NCBI GenBank assembly: GCA_030765625.1
Contig: JAVCCF010000033.1
Location: 1-47,753 of the forward strand
DNA length: 47,753 nucleotides
DNA from: Candidatus Tenebribacter burtonii
GTDB lineage: Bacteria > Cloacimonadota > Cloacimonadia > Cloacimonadales > TCS61
Direction: 5' to 3'
Shown: piece by piece, positions 26,936-35,350 of the stretch
Numbering within the stretch: the first letter of the stretch is position 1
How the letters are laid out: every line of letters begins with the position of its first letter
Program-made: the position numbers and the translations under genes
The notes under the pieces: generated by a model
The model's database searches: none
What the model was told of the DNA's origin: nothing
The model's input: only the letters and a program-made list of their open reading frames with translations

Positions 26936-27607
26936 GTGAAAAAAGTTTTTGATCCCAGAATCAAAATATGTTGTATAAGCAGTTTAGAAGAAGCAGAAAT
27001 GGCAATAAAAATGGGAGCATCAGCAATTGGGTTAGTTTCAGAAATGCCAAGTGGACCTGGTGTGATTTCAATGGAAACTATCAAGCTGATAGCAGCCTCT
27101 GTACCTCCACCAATTGCAACATTTTTATTAACTTCCAAACAGGATGTTAACGAAATAATTAAACAAAACAAATATTGCCGAACCAATACAATCCAGCTCT
27201 GCGACAGTTTGAAGATTGGTATACACAAAGATTTAAAGAATGCTCTTCCAGGAATTGCAATTGTGCAGGTTATTCACGTAACAGGGGAAGAAAGCATTAC
27301 AGAGGCGCTCGCAATTCAAAACGATGTAGATGCAATTTTACTGGATTCTGGTAATCAATCAAAACAAATTAAAGAGTTAGGTGGAACTGGAAAAACTCAC
27401 AATTGGGAAATTAGTAACACGATTAGAGAAAAATTGGATATTCCAATTTTTCTTGCAGGTGGGATAAAACCGAACAATATCAGTGATGCAATAAACCAGG
27501 TTCATCCTTTTGGAATTGACCTTTGCAGTGGAGTGCGAACTGATGACAAACTTGATGAGATCAAGTTAGATAAATTATTCGAAAATATACAAAGGAGTAA
27601 TAGATGA
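26936..27607 (+). CDS. trpF: phosphoribosylanthranilate isomerase family protein, lone copy
   Basis: A 223-aa TIM barrel of the TrpF family. The catalytic Cys is in KICCI (residues about 9-13) and the catalytic Asp in AILLDSG; phosphate-binding loops [10 protein letters not shown] and DLCSGVRT are present. It would isomerise phosphoribosylanthranilate in tryptophan synthesis. GTG is the start, with GGAGGG 7 bases before it. No other trp gene is in the window. The usual KICGI is KICCI, and the segment after strand 2 ([14 protein letters not shown]) departs from the normal FxxxSPR, so a different sugar-phosphate or a non-tryptophan role is possible. The stop overlaps the nfo start (ATGA, 27604-27607). 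Confidence 0.8.
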   Translation: MKKVFDPRIKICCISSLEEAEMAIKMGASAIGLVSEMPSGPGVISMETIKLIAASVPPPIATFLLTSKQDVNEIIKQNKYCRTNTIQLCDSLKIGIHKDLKNALPGIAIVQVIHVTGEESITEALAIQNDVDAILLDSGNQSKQIKELGGTGKTHNWEISNTIREKLDIPIFLAGGIKPNNISDAINQVHPFGIDLCSGVRTDDKLDEIKLDKLFENIQRSNR

Positions 27608-28443
27608 AATATATTGGAGCACATGTAAGCGCAGCTGGTGGTGTGGAAAATACACCCTTAAATGCAAAAGTGATAGGTGCTAAAGCATTCGCCCTCTTCA
27701 CAAAAAATCAAAGACAGTGGTATTCAAAACCGCTCACAGATGAGAACATAAATTTGTTCAAAGAAAATTGTAAGAAAGAAGGATTTTCACCTGAGTACAT
27801 TTTACCGCATGATAGCTATTTGATAAATCTTGGTCATCCGGAAAGTGAAAAACTTATCAAATCGCAAAAGGCATTTTTAGACGAACTAAAGCGTTGTGAA
27901 CAACTCGGTCTCAAATATTTGAATTTCCATCCTGGTTCTCACTTGGGACAATATTCGGAAACCAAATGTTTGCAAACCATCTCAGATTCTATTAATTGGG
28001 CTCTTTCTGAAACTGATTATGTAACAGCAGTTATAGAAAATACAGCCGGACAAGGGAACAATGTTGGCTATAAATTTGAACACTTAGCGCAGATAATTAA
28101 TAATGTTAAAGATAAATCTAGAATTGGTGTTTGCATCGATACCTGTCATGGCTTCACTGCTGGATATGATATTCGTACTAAAGAGGCTTTTGAAAAAACT
28201 TTTGCAGATTTTGATAGAATAGTAGGCTTCAAGTATTTAAAAGGAATGCATCTGAATGACAGCAAAAAGGAATTTAGATCGCGAAAAGATCGTCATGAAA
28301 GCATCGGTAAAGGATTTATCGGGATAGATGCATTCAGATTCATCATGCAGGATTCCAGGTTTGATGAAATTCCATTAGTTCTAGAAACTCCCAATTCTGA
28401 CATCTGGGCAGAAGAAATTGAACAGTTATACAGTTTTTCTTAA
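27604..28443 (+). CDS. nfo: deoxyribonuclease IV (AP endonuclease)
   Basis: A 279-aa endonuclease IV of standard length. It begins with [18 protein letters not shown], and zinc-site residues are seen in [59 protein letters not shown] and LETPN. It cuts DNA at abasic sites in base-excision repair. Its start overlaps the trpF-like stop by 4 bases, giving translational coupling between two genes with no obvious shared pathway. An ATTTTCTTT/AAAGAAAAAT hairpin shortly after the stop is low in GC and only a weak terminator candidate. Confidence 0.95.
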   Translation: MKYIGAHVSAAGGVENTPLNAKVIGAKAFALFTKNQRQWYSKPLTDENINLFKENCKKEGFSPEYILPHDSYLINLGHPESEKLIKSQKAFLDELKRCEQLGLKYLNFHPGSHLGQYSETKCLQTISDSINWALSETDYVTAVIENTAGQGNNVGYKFEHLAQIINNVKDKSRIGVCIDTCHGFTAGYDIRTKEAFEKTFADFDRIVGFKYLKGMHLNDSKKEFRSRKDRHESIGKGFIGIDAFRFIMQDSRFDEIPLVLETPNSDIWAEEIEQLYSFS

Positions 28444-28503
28444 ACTTCTTCCAAATATTTTCTTTAAAAAGAAAAATCTATACGAGTCAAATATCAAAAA
28501 TAA

Positions 28504-28608
28504 TTTATGCTTTGGATCATTAATAAGATTACTGTCGCAAGAGTATCGAAAAAACACGAAACAGCAGGATTAGATAACTCTCAGCATGCAGAAGATTCTT
28601 ATACTTAA
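28504..28608 (+). pseudogene. C-terminal remnant of an ammonium transporter
   Basis: A frame of about 35 codons, closed upstream by a stop at 28501-28503 and ending in TAA. It reads MLWIINKITVARVSKKHE, then TAGLDNSQHAEDSYT. This matches the cytosolic end of Amt proteins, where the last helix is followed by a RVSxEEExxGLDxxxHGE segment. Nothing of the other helices is visible in the 60 bases before it, so the rest was deleted. No GlnK gene is nearby. The match is by eye to a short but characteristic motif. Confidence 0.55.
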
Positions 28609-28725
28609 TGTAACATTCACATTAAAAACATTTATTTAACTCATTTAATATTCGAACTATTAATATAATGCTTTACGAGTAAAAGTTTAAAAATAATATT
28701 ACGCCTTATTAAATAAGGAGAAAAG

Positions 28726-29469
28726 ATGAAAACAGGAATCAAAATTGTTTTGTTACTTTGCATTGTACTCACTTTGTCATGCGCCAAAGAGAATCTGGTA
28801 GTATTGACTGAAGAATTTCCACCTTTTAATTTCACGAAGAATGGAGAAGTAACTGGTTTATCAACAGAGGTTATGAAAGCCATTCTTGCCGAAACAGGTA
28901 TCGCTTATGAGATTCAGGTTAATCCTTGGAAAGAATCTTATGATCAAGCATTAAGCACAAAAAACTGTATGCTGTTTTCTACCAGCAGAATGGAAAGCCG
29001 TGAAGACCTTTTTAATTGGGTTGGAACAATTTCACCTGCAAACTATTCCGTGTTTGCCTTGGCAGATTGTGAAATCGAGATCACTTCCGTAGAAGATCTG
29101 AAAAACTACAAAATCGGGATCACTCAAGGTGATGCACGGGAGGCATATTTTCAATCTAAAGGTTTTGTAATAGGTGAACAACTGATTGTTGCTGAAAACA
29201 ATACAGCAAATTTGGCCAAACTGAAGAACAAAGAAATTGATTTTTGGCCTATGCCAGATGCAGTTGCCAATTATGCAGTTAATGAAGCTGGAACCAAACC
29301 TGAAGAAATCAAAGGAATTTATGTTTTGGAAGACCTAACCAAAGACGGTTATTTTCTGGCTGTTAATAAATCCACTCCGGATTCAATTGTAATGAAATTA
29401 CAAGCTGCTTTGGATAAGATAAAAGCAGATGGAACCTATGATAAGATTTTGAAGAAGTGGGGCGTATAG
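28726..29469 (+). CDS. periplasmic solute-binding lipoprotein (SBP_bac_3 family)
   Basis: A 247-aa type-II solute-binding protein of the amino-acid/PheC-like SBP_bac_3 family. The signal peptide ends in LTLSC, a lipobox, so it is anchored by Cys19. Body motifs: LVVLTEEFPPFNFTKNGEVT (ligand-site aromatic/Pro segment), MLFSTSRMESREDLFNWVG, YKIGITQGDAREAYF, and a C-terminal ALDKIKADGTYDKILKKWG that is typical of the family. The ribosome site AAGGAG lies 6 bases upstream, right after a TTATTAAATAA palindrome. The next gene is a porin-like protein 36 bases on; no permease or ATPase is present. It may serve a distant transporter or a sensor. Confidence 0.88.
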   Translation: MKTGIKIVLLLCIVLTLSCAKENLVVLTEEFPPFNFTKNGEVTGLSTEVMKAILAETGIAYEIQVNPWKESYDQALSTKNCMLFSTSRMESREDLFNWVGTISPANYSVFALADCEIEITSVEDLKNYKIGITQGDAREAYFQSKGFVIGEQLIVAENNTANLAKLKNKEIDFWPMPDAVANYAVNEAGTKPEEIKGIYVLEDLTKDGYFLAVNKSTPDSIVMKLQAALDKIKADGTYDKILKKWGV

Positions 29470-29505
29470 TAATATAACAGTGAAAAAAATGAGGGAAATT
29501 AATTT

Positions 29506-30597
29506 ATGAAAAAAATTGTTTTTGTATTAGCGGTTGTGTTTCTGGCGGGTTCTGTATTATCAGCAGTAGATTTCTTTGGAAATGCCAGAATTGGGTATTG
29601 GTATGATATGCAGGACAAAGATTATAATAGTGGAATTGCAGAGCGAACTGTTCTTCATTATGATCTATTTAGTACCAGCAGGTTTGGAGTTAACTTTGCA
29701 GGAGAAGATTACACTGGTAAGATCGAAGTTTCCATGTGTCGAACTGGAGTAAATCTCAGGCAAGTCTGGGGTGAATACGATTTTGGAATGTTAAATGTTC
29801 TAGTTGGTCAGTATTACACAGGTTTCTTTGATCTTCCCAATCAGGCAACTTCAATTGTTTCTGCCAGCGAAAACCTGATGATCGGTTATGGTCTTACTTA
29901 CGATTCACGTAATCCAATGATAAAACTTTCTATGGATAACGGTGCTTATCTCATCTTGATGCAACCGAAACTGGTTGATCCAATTGGAGCAGCATCTTTA
30001 ATGGGACTAGATAGAGAAGACATCATTGATGCACTATTACCAAAAGTAAATCTTGGAATGAGATTTAACTTTGATAACCTGATGCTTCACCCTACTTTCG
30101 GTGTGAATATGTGCAAGTACAATGAAGATTTACCTGGATTGGATGAATCAGTTCTTGCTTATGTTGCTGCTTTAACTGCCAAGTATTGCATGGGTGATCT
30201 AACAATTCTCGCACAAGGAAGTTTGGGACAGAACGTATCTGACTATGGCATTCTAAGTGGCGCAACTGGTGGATATGCAGCCTGGGATCCTGTGGAAGAA
30301 GAAATATTAAATGCTACAACAACTGCAGGATTTTTAGAATTTATGTACAAGTTGAACGATAAGACTGCTTTCATGGCTGGAGGTGGTTTTTCAGGTACGG
30401 ATCGTGATGACTACGACGATCCGAACACAGCCATGACAGCTTATTTGAACGCCAAAATCAATCTTCACCCGAAAATGTTCATCATGCCGGAAATTGGTAT
30501 GATCGATGAACAAGACAATGAAAATGGTGTTGCAGAAGGATCGCGCATGTATTTTGGTCTTAATCTTCAAGCAGATTTCGATTTAAACATAAAATAG
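29506..30597 (+). CDS. outer-membrane beta-barrel (porin-like) protein
   Basis: A 363-aa protein with a signal peptide (MKKIVFVLAVVFLAGSVLSA). The mature part shows the alternating hydrophobic pattern of a barrel: FFGNARIGYWYDM, RFGVNFAGEDYTGKIEVSM, VRQYY-like and LMIGYGLTYD segments, with a last strand SRMYFGLNLQADFDLNIK ending in an aromatic-containing strand. No family is recognised with certainty; the build resembles porins with 12-16 strands. It follows the solute-binding lipoprotein by 36 bases with a GAGGGA ribosome site, so uptake of the same small solute across the outer membrane is plausible but inferred. A decayed copy of its C-terminal region lies just downstream. Confidence 0.78.
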   Translation: MKKIVFVLAVVFLAGSVLSAVDFFGNARIGYWYDMQDKDYNSGIAERTVLHYDLFSTSRFGVNFAGEDYTGKIEVSMCRTGVNLRQVWGEYDFGMLNVLVGQYYTGFFDLPNQATSIVSASENLMIGYGLTYDSRNPMIKLSMDNGAYLILMQPKLVDPIGAASLMGLDREDIIDALLPKVNLGMRFNFDNLMLHPTFGVNMCKYNEDLPGLDESVLAYVAALTAKYCMGDLTILAQGSLGQNVSDYGILSGATGGYAAWDPVEEEILNATTTAGFLEFMYKLNDKTAFMAGGGFSGTDRDDYDDPNTAMTAYLNAKINLHPKMFIMPEIGMIDEQDNENGVAEGSRMYFGLNLQADFDLNIK

Positions 30598-30627
30598 AAA
30601 TAATTGTATTAGATTGTATTAATTCTT

Positions 30628-30660
30628 AACAGCCCTTGACAATTGTCGAGGGCTGTTTTC
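30628..30660 (+). terminator. intrinsic terminator of the porin-like gene
   Basis: AACAGCCCT (30628-30636) pairs with AGGGCTGTT (30649-30657), and the inner GACAATTGTC is itself palindromic. T's follow. Confidence 0.85.
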
Positions 30661-30661
30661 A

Positions 30662-30826
30662 ATAAGTTCGATTCTAAAAGCAGGTATAGGTTATATTACA
30701 TCAGATTCTGATGAACTGGATGATCCAAATACAGCCATGAGCACATATCTTCAATGTAAATATTCTTTAGCTAAAAATGTCATGATAATTCCTGAAGTAG
30801 GTATGACCGACGATATGGAAAGATGA
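30662..30826 (+). pseudogene. C-terminal remnant of a second porin-like gene
   Basis: A 54-codon frame without a start reads KAGIGYITSDSDELDDPNTA, then MSTYLQCKYSLAKNVMIIPE and VGMTDDMER before TGA. It aligns with GGGFSGTDRDDYDDPNTA, MTAYLNAKINLHPKMFIMPE and IGMIDEQDN in the intact porin-like protein just upstream. The last strand is missing. It is a tandem duplicate of which only this segment survives; the terminator of the intact gene lies between them. Confidence 0.7.
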
Positions 30827-30849
30827 AATTAAGTTACTTTATAGTTTGG

Positions 30850-31016
30850 AAAAGTAGGGACGATTACCTTTAATCGTCTGATTGTTATTCGGTTTATTCG
30901 GAGGCTTGACCCTACTTTTGTGATCCTCTTGTTGATAAGTTGAACTTATCAACACAATTGCATTTGCAAGTTCAACTTGCAAACGAGTTCATACAACCCA
31001 CGATTTCAATCGTGGG
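30850..31016. repeat. cluster of five perfect hairpins, no coding frame
   Basis: AAAAGTAGGG (30850-30859) and CCCTACTTTT (30910-30919) enclose GACGATTA/TAATCGTC (30859-30866, 30871-30878). Then follow GTTGATAAGTT/AACTTATCAAC (30931-30953), TTTGCAAGTT/AACTTGCAAA (30963-30983) and CCCACGATT/AATCGTGGG (30997-31016), with centres of one or two bases. All arms pair without mismatch. This looks like a composite repeat element or a structured RNA between the porin remnant and ftsY. Confidence 0.7.
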
Positions 31017-31067
31017 AATGACATTTTTCGTATTTCTTGCTTTTAGTCAGTATTGGTCAGTGGCTAT

Positions 31068-32099
31068 TTATTCAAATATTGCTTCTACAAATTCATTAAT
31101 ATCAAAATCACGAAGATCGTTGTAGGTTTCACCCACTCCGATAAGTTTAACAGGAATATCAAGCTGATGTTTTATTCCAATTACGATCCCACCTTTTGCT
31201 GTTCCATCCAATTTTGTAAGAACCAGTCCTGAAAGTTTAGTTGCCTTATTGAATAATTCCGCCTGTATAATTGCATTTTGACCCGTAGTTGCATCAACCA
31301 CAAGTAATGTTTCATGTGGGGCTTCAGGAACCACCTTTTTAATAGTTCTTTTTATCTTGGAGAGTTCGTTCATCAAGTTAACTTTTGTGTGCTGTCTACC
31401 GGCTGTATCGATCAGCACTACATCATAATTTTTATTCAATGCTTTCATCATACCGTCATACACAACAGAAGATGGATCACTTCCTTCCTGCTGTCTCATA
31501 ATATCTGCACCTGTTCTTTCTGCCCAAATAGCAAGCTGATCAATAGCAGCAGCTCTGAATGTATCGGCAGCAACCATTAATACGCTCTTTCCGTTTTCAG
31601 TAAAACGCTTCGCTAGTTTCGCTATAGTTGTAGTTTTACCTACTCCATTCACGCCTGTAAAAAGAGCAACGAAAGGTTTTACATTGTTATATTGCAAATG
31701 GTCAGCTTCTCTTCCGTAATCTTTAAGAAGCAATTGGCGAATTATATTTTCCAGATGTTTCTGAATTTCAGTTGCAGATGTAATTTTTTGAAGTCTGATC
31801 TCTTCTTTTAAACTGTTTATTATATCACCGCTTGCCTGCACACCGACATCGGCTTGAAGCAGCATTTCTTCAAGATCATCCATCAAATCATCGTCCACTT
31901 TACCACGCAGGTTAACGATCTCTGCCAACTTACCAAGTAAACCATTTTTTGTTTTAGCAAGTTTGTCTTTTAAACTTTCCTGCTTTTCATCAATTTCATT
32001 GTTTGAAGTTTTCTTTTTCTTTATAACTGTTACAATGATTATTGCACAAACTACAATAAATAATAAAACTGATATATAAATGATTAGGTTTGTATCCAT
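31068..32099 (-). CDS. ftsY: signal recognition particle receptor FtsY
   Basis: A 343-aa SRP receptor. It starts with a membrane helix (about 5-25, IIYISVLLFIVVCAIIIV) and a short basic/acidic linker, then the N domain (about 45-130) and G domain with G1 GVNGVGKTTTIAKLA, the I-box DTFRAAAIDQL, G3 DTAGRQ, G4 TKLDGTAKGG and the closing GVGETYNDL. It docks ribosomes bound to SRP at the membrane. E. coli FtsY has a long acidic A domain instead of a transmembrane helix; the helix form is common in other phyla. It is the leftward neighbour of rpsT with a terminator between. Confidence 0.96.
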   Translation of the reverse strand: MDTNLIIYISVLLFIVVCAIIIVTVIKKKKTSNNEIDEKQESLKDKLAKTKNGLLGKLAEIVNLRGKVDDDLMDDLEEMLLQADVGVQASGDIINSLKEEIRLQKITSATEIQKHLENIIRQLLLKDYGREADHLQYNNVKPFVALFTGVNGVGKTTTIAKLAKRFTENGKSVLMVAADTFRAAAIDQLAIWAERTGADIMRQQEGSDPSSVVYDGMMKALNKNYDVVLIDTAGRQHTKVNLMNELSKIKRTIKKVVPEAPHETLLVVDATTGQNAIIQAELFNKATKLSGLVLTKLDGTAKGGIVIGIKHQLDIPVKLIGVGETYNDLRDFDINEFVEAIFE

Positions 32100-32131
32100 T
32101 AACTACTCCATATCAGAAGGAACTTTATAAT

Positions 32132-32160
32132 AAAAAAGGCAGGCATAAAATATGCCTGCC
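32132..32160 (-). terminator. intrinsic terminator of rpsT
   Basis: GGCAGGCATA and TATGCCTGCC pair around AAA; the minus strand continues with a T6 run. It lies 20 bases after the rpsT stop and 30 bases before ftsY. Confidence 0.9.
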
Positions 32161-32178
32161 AGTTCTTTATATCAGTTA

Positions 32179-32454
32179 TTATTTTTTCTCTTTTTGTTCT
32201 GCTTTTTGAGCATTGAAATATGCAGAGATCCTAGCCTTTCTTCTAGAAGCTGTTCTTTTGTGAATAACGTGATTCTTTGCAGCTTTATCCAGTTGTGAGT
32301 ATACTTCTGTTAAGAGTTTTTCTTTCTCTTCAATAGAAATATCACTCCTCATTTTCTTAGATAACGTGTTAATCGTCATTTTCACATAATGATTACCAGC
32401 TGAACGCTTCTTCTCTTGTCTAAGTCTTTTTTCGCAAGATACGTGATTTGGCAT
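32179..32454 (-). CDS. rpsT: ribosomal protein bS20
   Basis: A 91-aa basic helical protein matching bS20 over its length: MPNHVSCEKRLRQEKKRSAG at the start (family: MPNxxSAxKRxRQxxKR), then KMTINTLSKKMR, the central VYSQLDKAAKNHVIHKRTAS and RKARIS. It binds 16S rRNA early in small-subunit assembly. GGAGG precedes the ATG. The C-terminus is extended by about 12 Lys/Glu-rich residues. It has its own terminator at 32132-32160, so it is probably monocistronic. Confidence 0.94.
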   Translation of the reverse strand: MPNHVSCEKRLRQEKKRSAGNHYVKMTINTLSKKMRSDISIEEKEKLLTEVYSQLDKAAKNHVIHKRTASRRKARISAYFNAQKAEQKEKK

Positions 32455-32543
32455 TTATTCCTCCATATTTATAATTTTCGGAGTCAGAAAAAGTTAGCGG
32501 TATTTTCTGTCAAAATATTTATAATATTTTTTTTAAAATTCTC

Positions 32544-33653
32544 TTATTGCATTTGATCATATTTCATTTTGAAATCTTTAATACCAGTAAATACTGAATC
32601 AATAAGTTTTTCCTGATATGAACTGTTTATCAGCTTTTTCTCTTCTTCTTTATTTGAAAGGAAACCGAATTCAAGTAATACTGATGGCATAAATGCACCA
32701 CGCAACACATAAAAATTAGCTTGCTTTACACCGCGGTTATAAGCTTCTGTAGCACTTACAAGTGCGGATTGAAGATTTGCCCCCAAATTATAACTCTCTT
32801 CCAGATGTTCACTCTGAGCCATATCTGCTAAAATAAAGGCAAGATCATCATATTTTTTAACTGCTTCCTTTCCACCTTCATATTCATAAACAACCTGATT
32901 TTCCATAGCTTCTACAGCTCTGGCTTCATCTGTTTTAGCAGTAGATAAATAATAAACTTCAATACCATTAATCTTGGAATTCCGATGGGCATTACAATGA
33001 AGTGAAATGAATAGATCTGCACTGTTTTCATTAGCAAATTTTGTTCGCTGCTGCAAAGATACAAATTCATCTTTATCGCGTGATAACAGAACAATTACAT
33101 CAAGCTGCTGCTCTAATTTCTTCTTTAATTTCAGGGCAAGTTCCAACACAACTTCTTTTTCAAAATTTTTTTTGGAATATCCCACAGCCCCAGGGTCTTT
33201 ACCGCCATGTCCTGGGTCAAGTACTATCCGCTTAATAGAATTATCTACCGGAGCTCTTGCAATGAGTTTATCCTTCTCCCATGACATTAAATTACTGAAT
33301 ATCTGCGGTAAAAGATCTGTAAGAAATATAACCGGTAGAAAATATTTTCCGTCTTGTTGAATAATATTATGCGTCATATTGAAATAATCTGATCCGTACT
33401 GTAATAATGAGGAATCCATTAAAAAGATCATCTGCTCACCGTAGATATTCACATTCAATCGCTGATCAAGGAGGTCTTCTGAAATATTGGCTTTAAAAGT
33501 TTTATTCAATTCAAAAACATTAAAATATTCCGTGCTGTCGATTTCGGTAGTTTTAATAACTTCCGGTGTTAAAGAAGATTTATATTCCACTATAATATCT
33601 GCACCTAACAAACTAAAAGCAATTAATAAAATAAATAAAAATATTTTTTTCAA
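32544..33653 (-). CDS. N-acetylmuramoyl-L-alanine amidase (Amidase_3), TTG start
   Basis: A 369-aa exported cell-wall amidase. The signal peptide is KKIFLFILLIAFSLLGA. Residues about 20-135 form a copper-amine-oxidase-N/AMIN-like region; about 155-365 form the Amidase_3 catalytic domain with zinc ligands in LDPGHGGKDPG (His), KNFEKEVVLE (Glu) and SLHCNA (His), and the catalytic Glu in LLEFGFLSN. It cuts the peptide from peptidoglycan during cell separation. The start is TTG at 33651-33653: GGAGG lies 4 bases upstream and the signal peptide begins right there. The longer frame to 33692 also begins with TTG and would put 13 polar residues before the signal peptide. Confidence 0.9.
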   Translation of the reverse strand: MKKIFLFILLIAFSLLGADIIVEYKSSLTPEVIKTTEIDSTEYFNVFELNKTFKANISEDLLDQRLNVNIYGEQMIFLMDSSLLQYGSDYFNMTHNIIQQDGKYFLPVIFLTDLLPQIFSNLMSWEKDKLIARAPVDNSIKRIVLDPGHGGKDPGAVGYSKKNFEKEVVLELALKLKKKLEQQLDVIVLLSRDKDEFVSLQQRTKFANENSADLFISLHCNAHRNSKINGIEVYYLSTAKTDEARAVEAMENQVVYEYEGGKEAVKKYDDLAFILADMAQSEHLEESYNLGANLQSALVSATEAYNRGVKQANFYVLRGAFMPSVLLEFGFLSNKEEEKKLINSSYQEKLIDSVFTGIKDFKMKYDQMQ

Positions 33654-33728
33654 TGATCCTCCAGTAATTATCCTCTGTGATAAGCTTATCAAAAGTGTGC
33701 TTTATTGTTCTAACGTTTTGCAATCTTG

Positions 33729-33764
33729 TCCTTCGATGAACTCAGGATGAATTCAGGATGACAC
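33729..33764. repeat. inverted copy of the TCCTGAG/TCGAAGG dispersed repeat
   Basis: TCCTTCGATGAACTCAGGAT continues into a second CAGGATGACAC unit. Read on the minus strand it is GTGTCATCCTGA, then TCATCCTGAGTTCATCGAAG, the same repeat as at 26263-26350. It fills most of the gap between the amidase and the MFS gene; nothing else is seen there. Confidence 0.6.
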
Positions 33765-33867
33765 AAACTTCGGTTGGTATAACCTAAACTGATAACGAGA
33801 TTCTTCGTTGAATACCTATATAAGTTCATTCTCAGAAAGACGCCTTTTCTACAATTTTGCATAATTC

Positions 33868-35160
33868 TTATCCTCTTGGCACAATTCTACGAAAATATTT
33901 TACGACCTTATCAAACTGAGCCGGATATTTAGAACCCGATTTACATATCCTTAAGTAATCTAAATAGCTTAAAATGGAAGCAAGCCAGAACATACTGACC
34001 GAAATAATAAATACAACTTTTACACCAAAATATTTTAAAATTAAATATCCAAGAAATGGAAAGATCAGTGCTCTTAATCCGGTTAGTGTTACATGAACAC
34101 TTTGATACATGGAAACATCATCACCTCCGGCAAAGAAGATGGAACTCATATTCCAGGAAATTACAATGGCAGACATGCCAATTCCAAAAATGAGATAAGC
34201 AAAATAGACAACATAATTCTCAATTCCGGAACCTATCAGGAAACTGGAAATTAATAAAATTACCGGATAACAACCTAAAGTGAAGAAGGCAAGGAATGTG
34301 AAGAATGACGGATTTTTCTTGTCGTGGATCTTACCGGCAATTGGAGCCAGAAACAGAATTCCAAGCTGTGAAATTACTCCCTTTGCCATAAAAGTCTGTG
34401 AATAATCCATTTTAAGATATTCCACCAAAAATTTGGGAATAGCCGGAAGTATGATCATGAAGCCAATTCCGTATATAAAAAAATTTCTTTGAAAAATAGC
34501 GAAATCTTTGTTCTTCTTCAAAATATCCATAGTTCGCTTAATTGGTTTTAAGAATAGTTGTTTAAGTTTCAATCTGCTTGCATCAAATTTCTTATTTTCT
34601 ATCTTTATCATTGCCATCAGCAGAGAGCTTACACATCCCATTAAACCGGCTACGGAGAATATATAACGGAACCAGTTTTCATTTATATCCATTAACTTAC
34701 CGGCAGAATAACTGAATGCAATTGCTATAAGCGTAACTAAACTTGCGGTATATCCAAATAAAACACCTCTGTTCTCTGCAGAAATATTGTTCTGATATAT
34801 TGAATTTTGGGCAGGACTAAGAAGTGAATTGAAAGAAAATACAAATATCATTATAATTAAATAAGAATAATAACTATGAGTCCATAACATAAAAAGCATA
34901 ACAAGCCTGCCGATAAAAGCAGTAAGAACAAAAAATCTGGAAATACTCTTGGAATGCTCAAGTGCTTTTCCCCACCAGATCGAAAATAGATTTGAGAGAG
35001 GCCACAACATTACCAGTATTGTGATCTGCCAGTCTAAAGCAAGTAAAGCCTTTTTAGCGACCACATCATGGATATTGAATGTACCCATCACAAAGCCGTT
35101 AAAAAAAGATGCCAGCATTAAAAGCCAGAACGTTCTTTTCTCAATAAATCCTAATTTCAT
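33868..35160 (-). CDS. major facilitator superfamily transporter
   Basis: A 430-aa integral membrane protein with about 12 hydrophobic helices in two halves, typical of MFS carriers. The first helix is FWLLMLASFFNGFVMGTFN; the loop between helices 2 and 3 (WWGKALEHSKS) is a degenerate form of the MFS motif, and PAQNSIYQNNISAENRGVLFG lies after helix 4. The central loop is basic (MAMIKIENKKFDASRLKLKQ in part). The substrate cannot be read from sequence. ATG at 35160 is used; an upstream TTG in frame has no better ribosome site. It stands alone, divergent from the giant surface-protein locus. Confidence 0.82.
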   Translation of the reverse strand: MKLGFIEKRTFWLLMLASFFNGFVMGTFNIHDVVAKKALLALDWQITILVMLWPLSNLFSIWWGKALEHSKSISRFFVLTAFIGRLVMLFMLWTHSYYSYLIIMIFVFSFNSLLSPAQNSIYQNNISAENRGVLFGYTASLVTLIAIAFSYSAGKLMDINENWFRYIFSVAGLMGCVSSLLMAMIKIENKKFDASRLKLKQLFLKPIKRTMDILKKNKDFAIFQRNFFIYGIGFMIILPAIPKFLVEYLKMDYSQTFMAKGVISQLGILFLAPIAGKIHDKKNPSFFTFLAFFTLGCYPVILLISSFLIGSGIENYVVYFAYLIFGIGMSAIVISWNMSSIFFAGGDDVSMYQSVHVTLTGLRALIFPFLGYLILKYFGVKVVFIISVSMFWLASILSYLDYLRICKSGSKYPAQFDKVVKYFRRIVPRG

Positions 35161-35350
35161 TTCTAATTCCAATTATAATAATTGTTTGCAAATTCATTAA
35201 ACAAAGCATTTTTGTCTACTTATATAAATTTTTTAATTGACAATTATTTCAGAGATTTGTCTACTTGCATTTGATATTAAATAGCTTATTAGTTTAAGAG
35301 AGGAGCTAATTGTAAATGACCTTAATATCAGAACTTAAGTTTATGGATAA

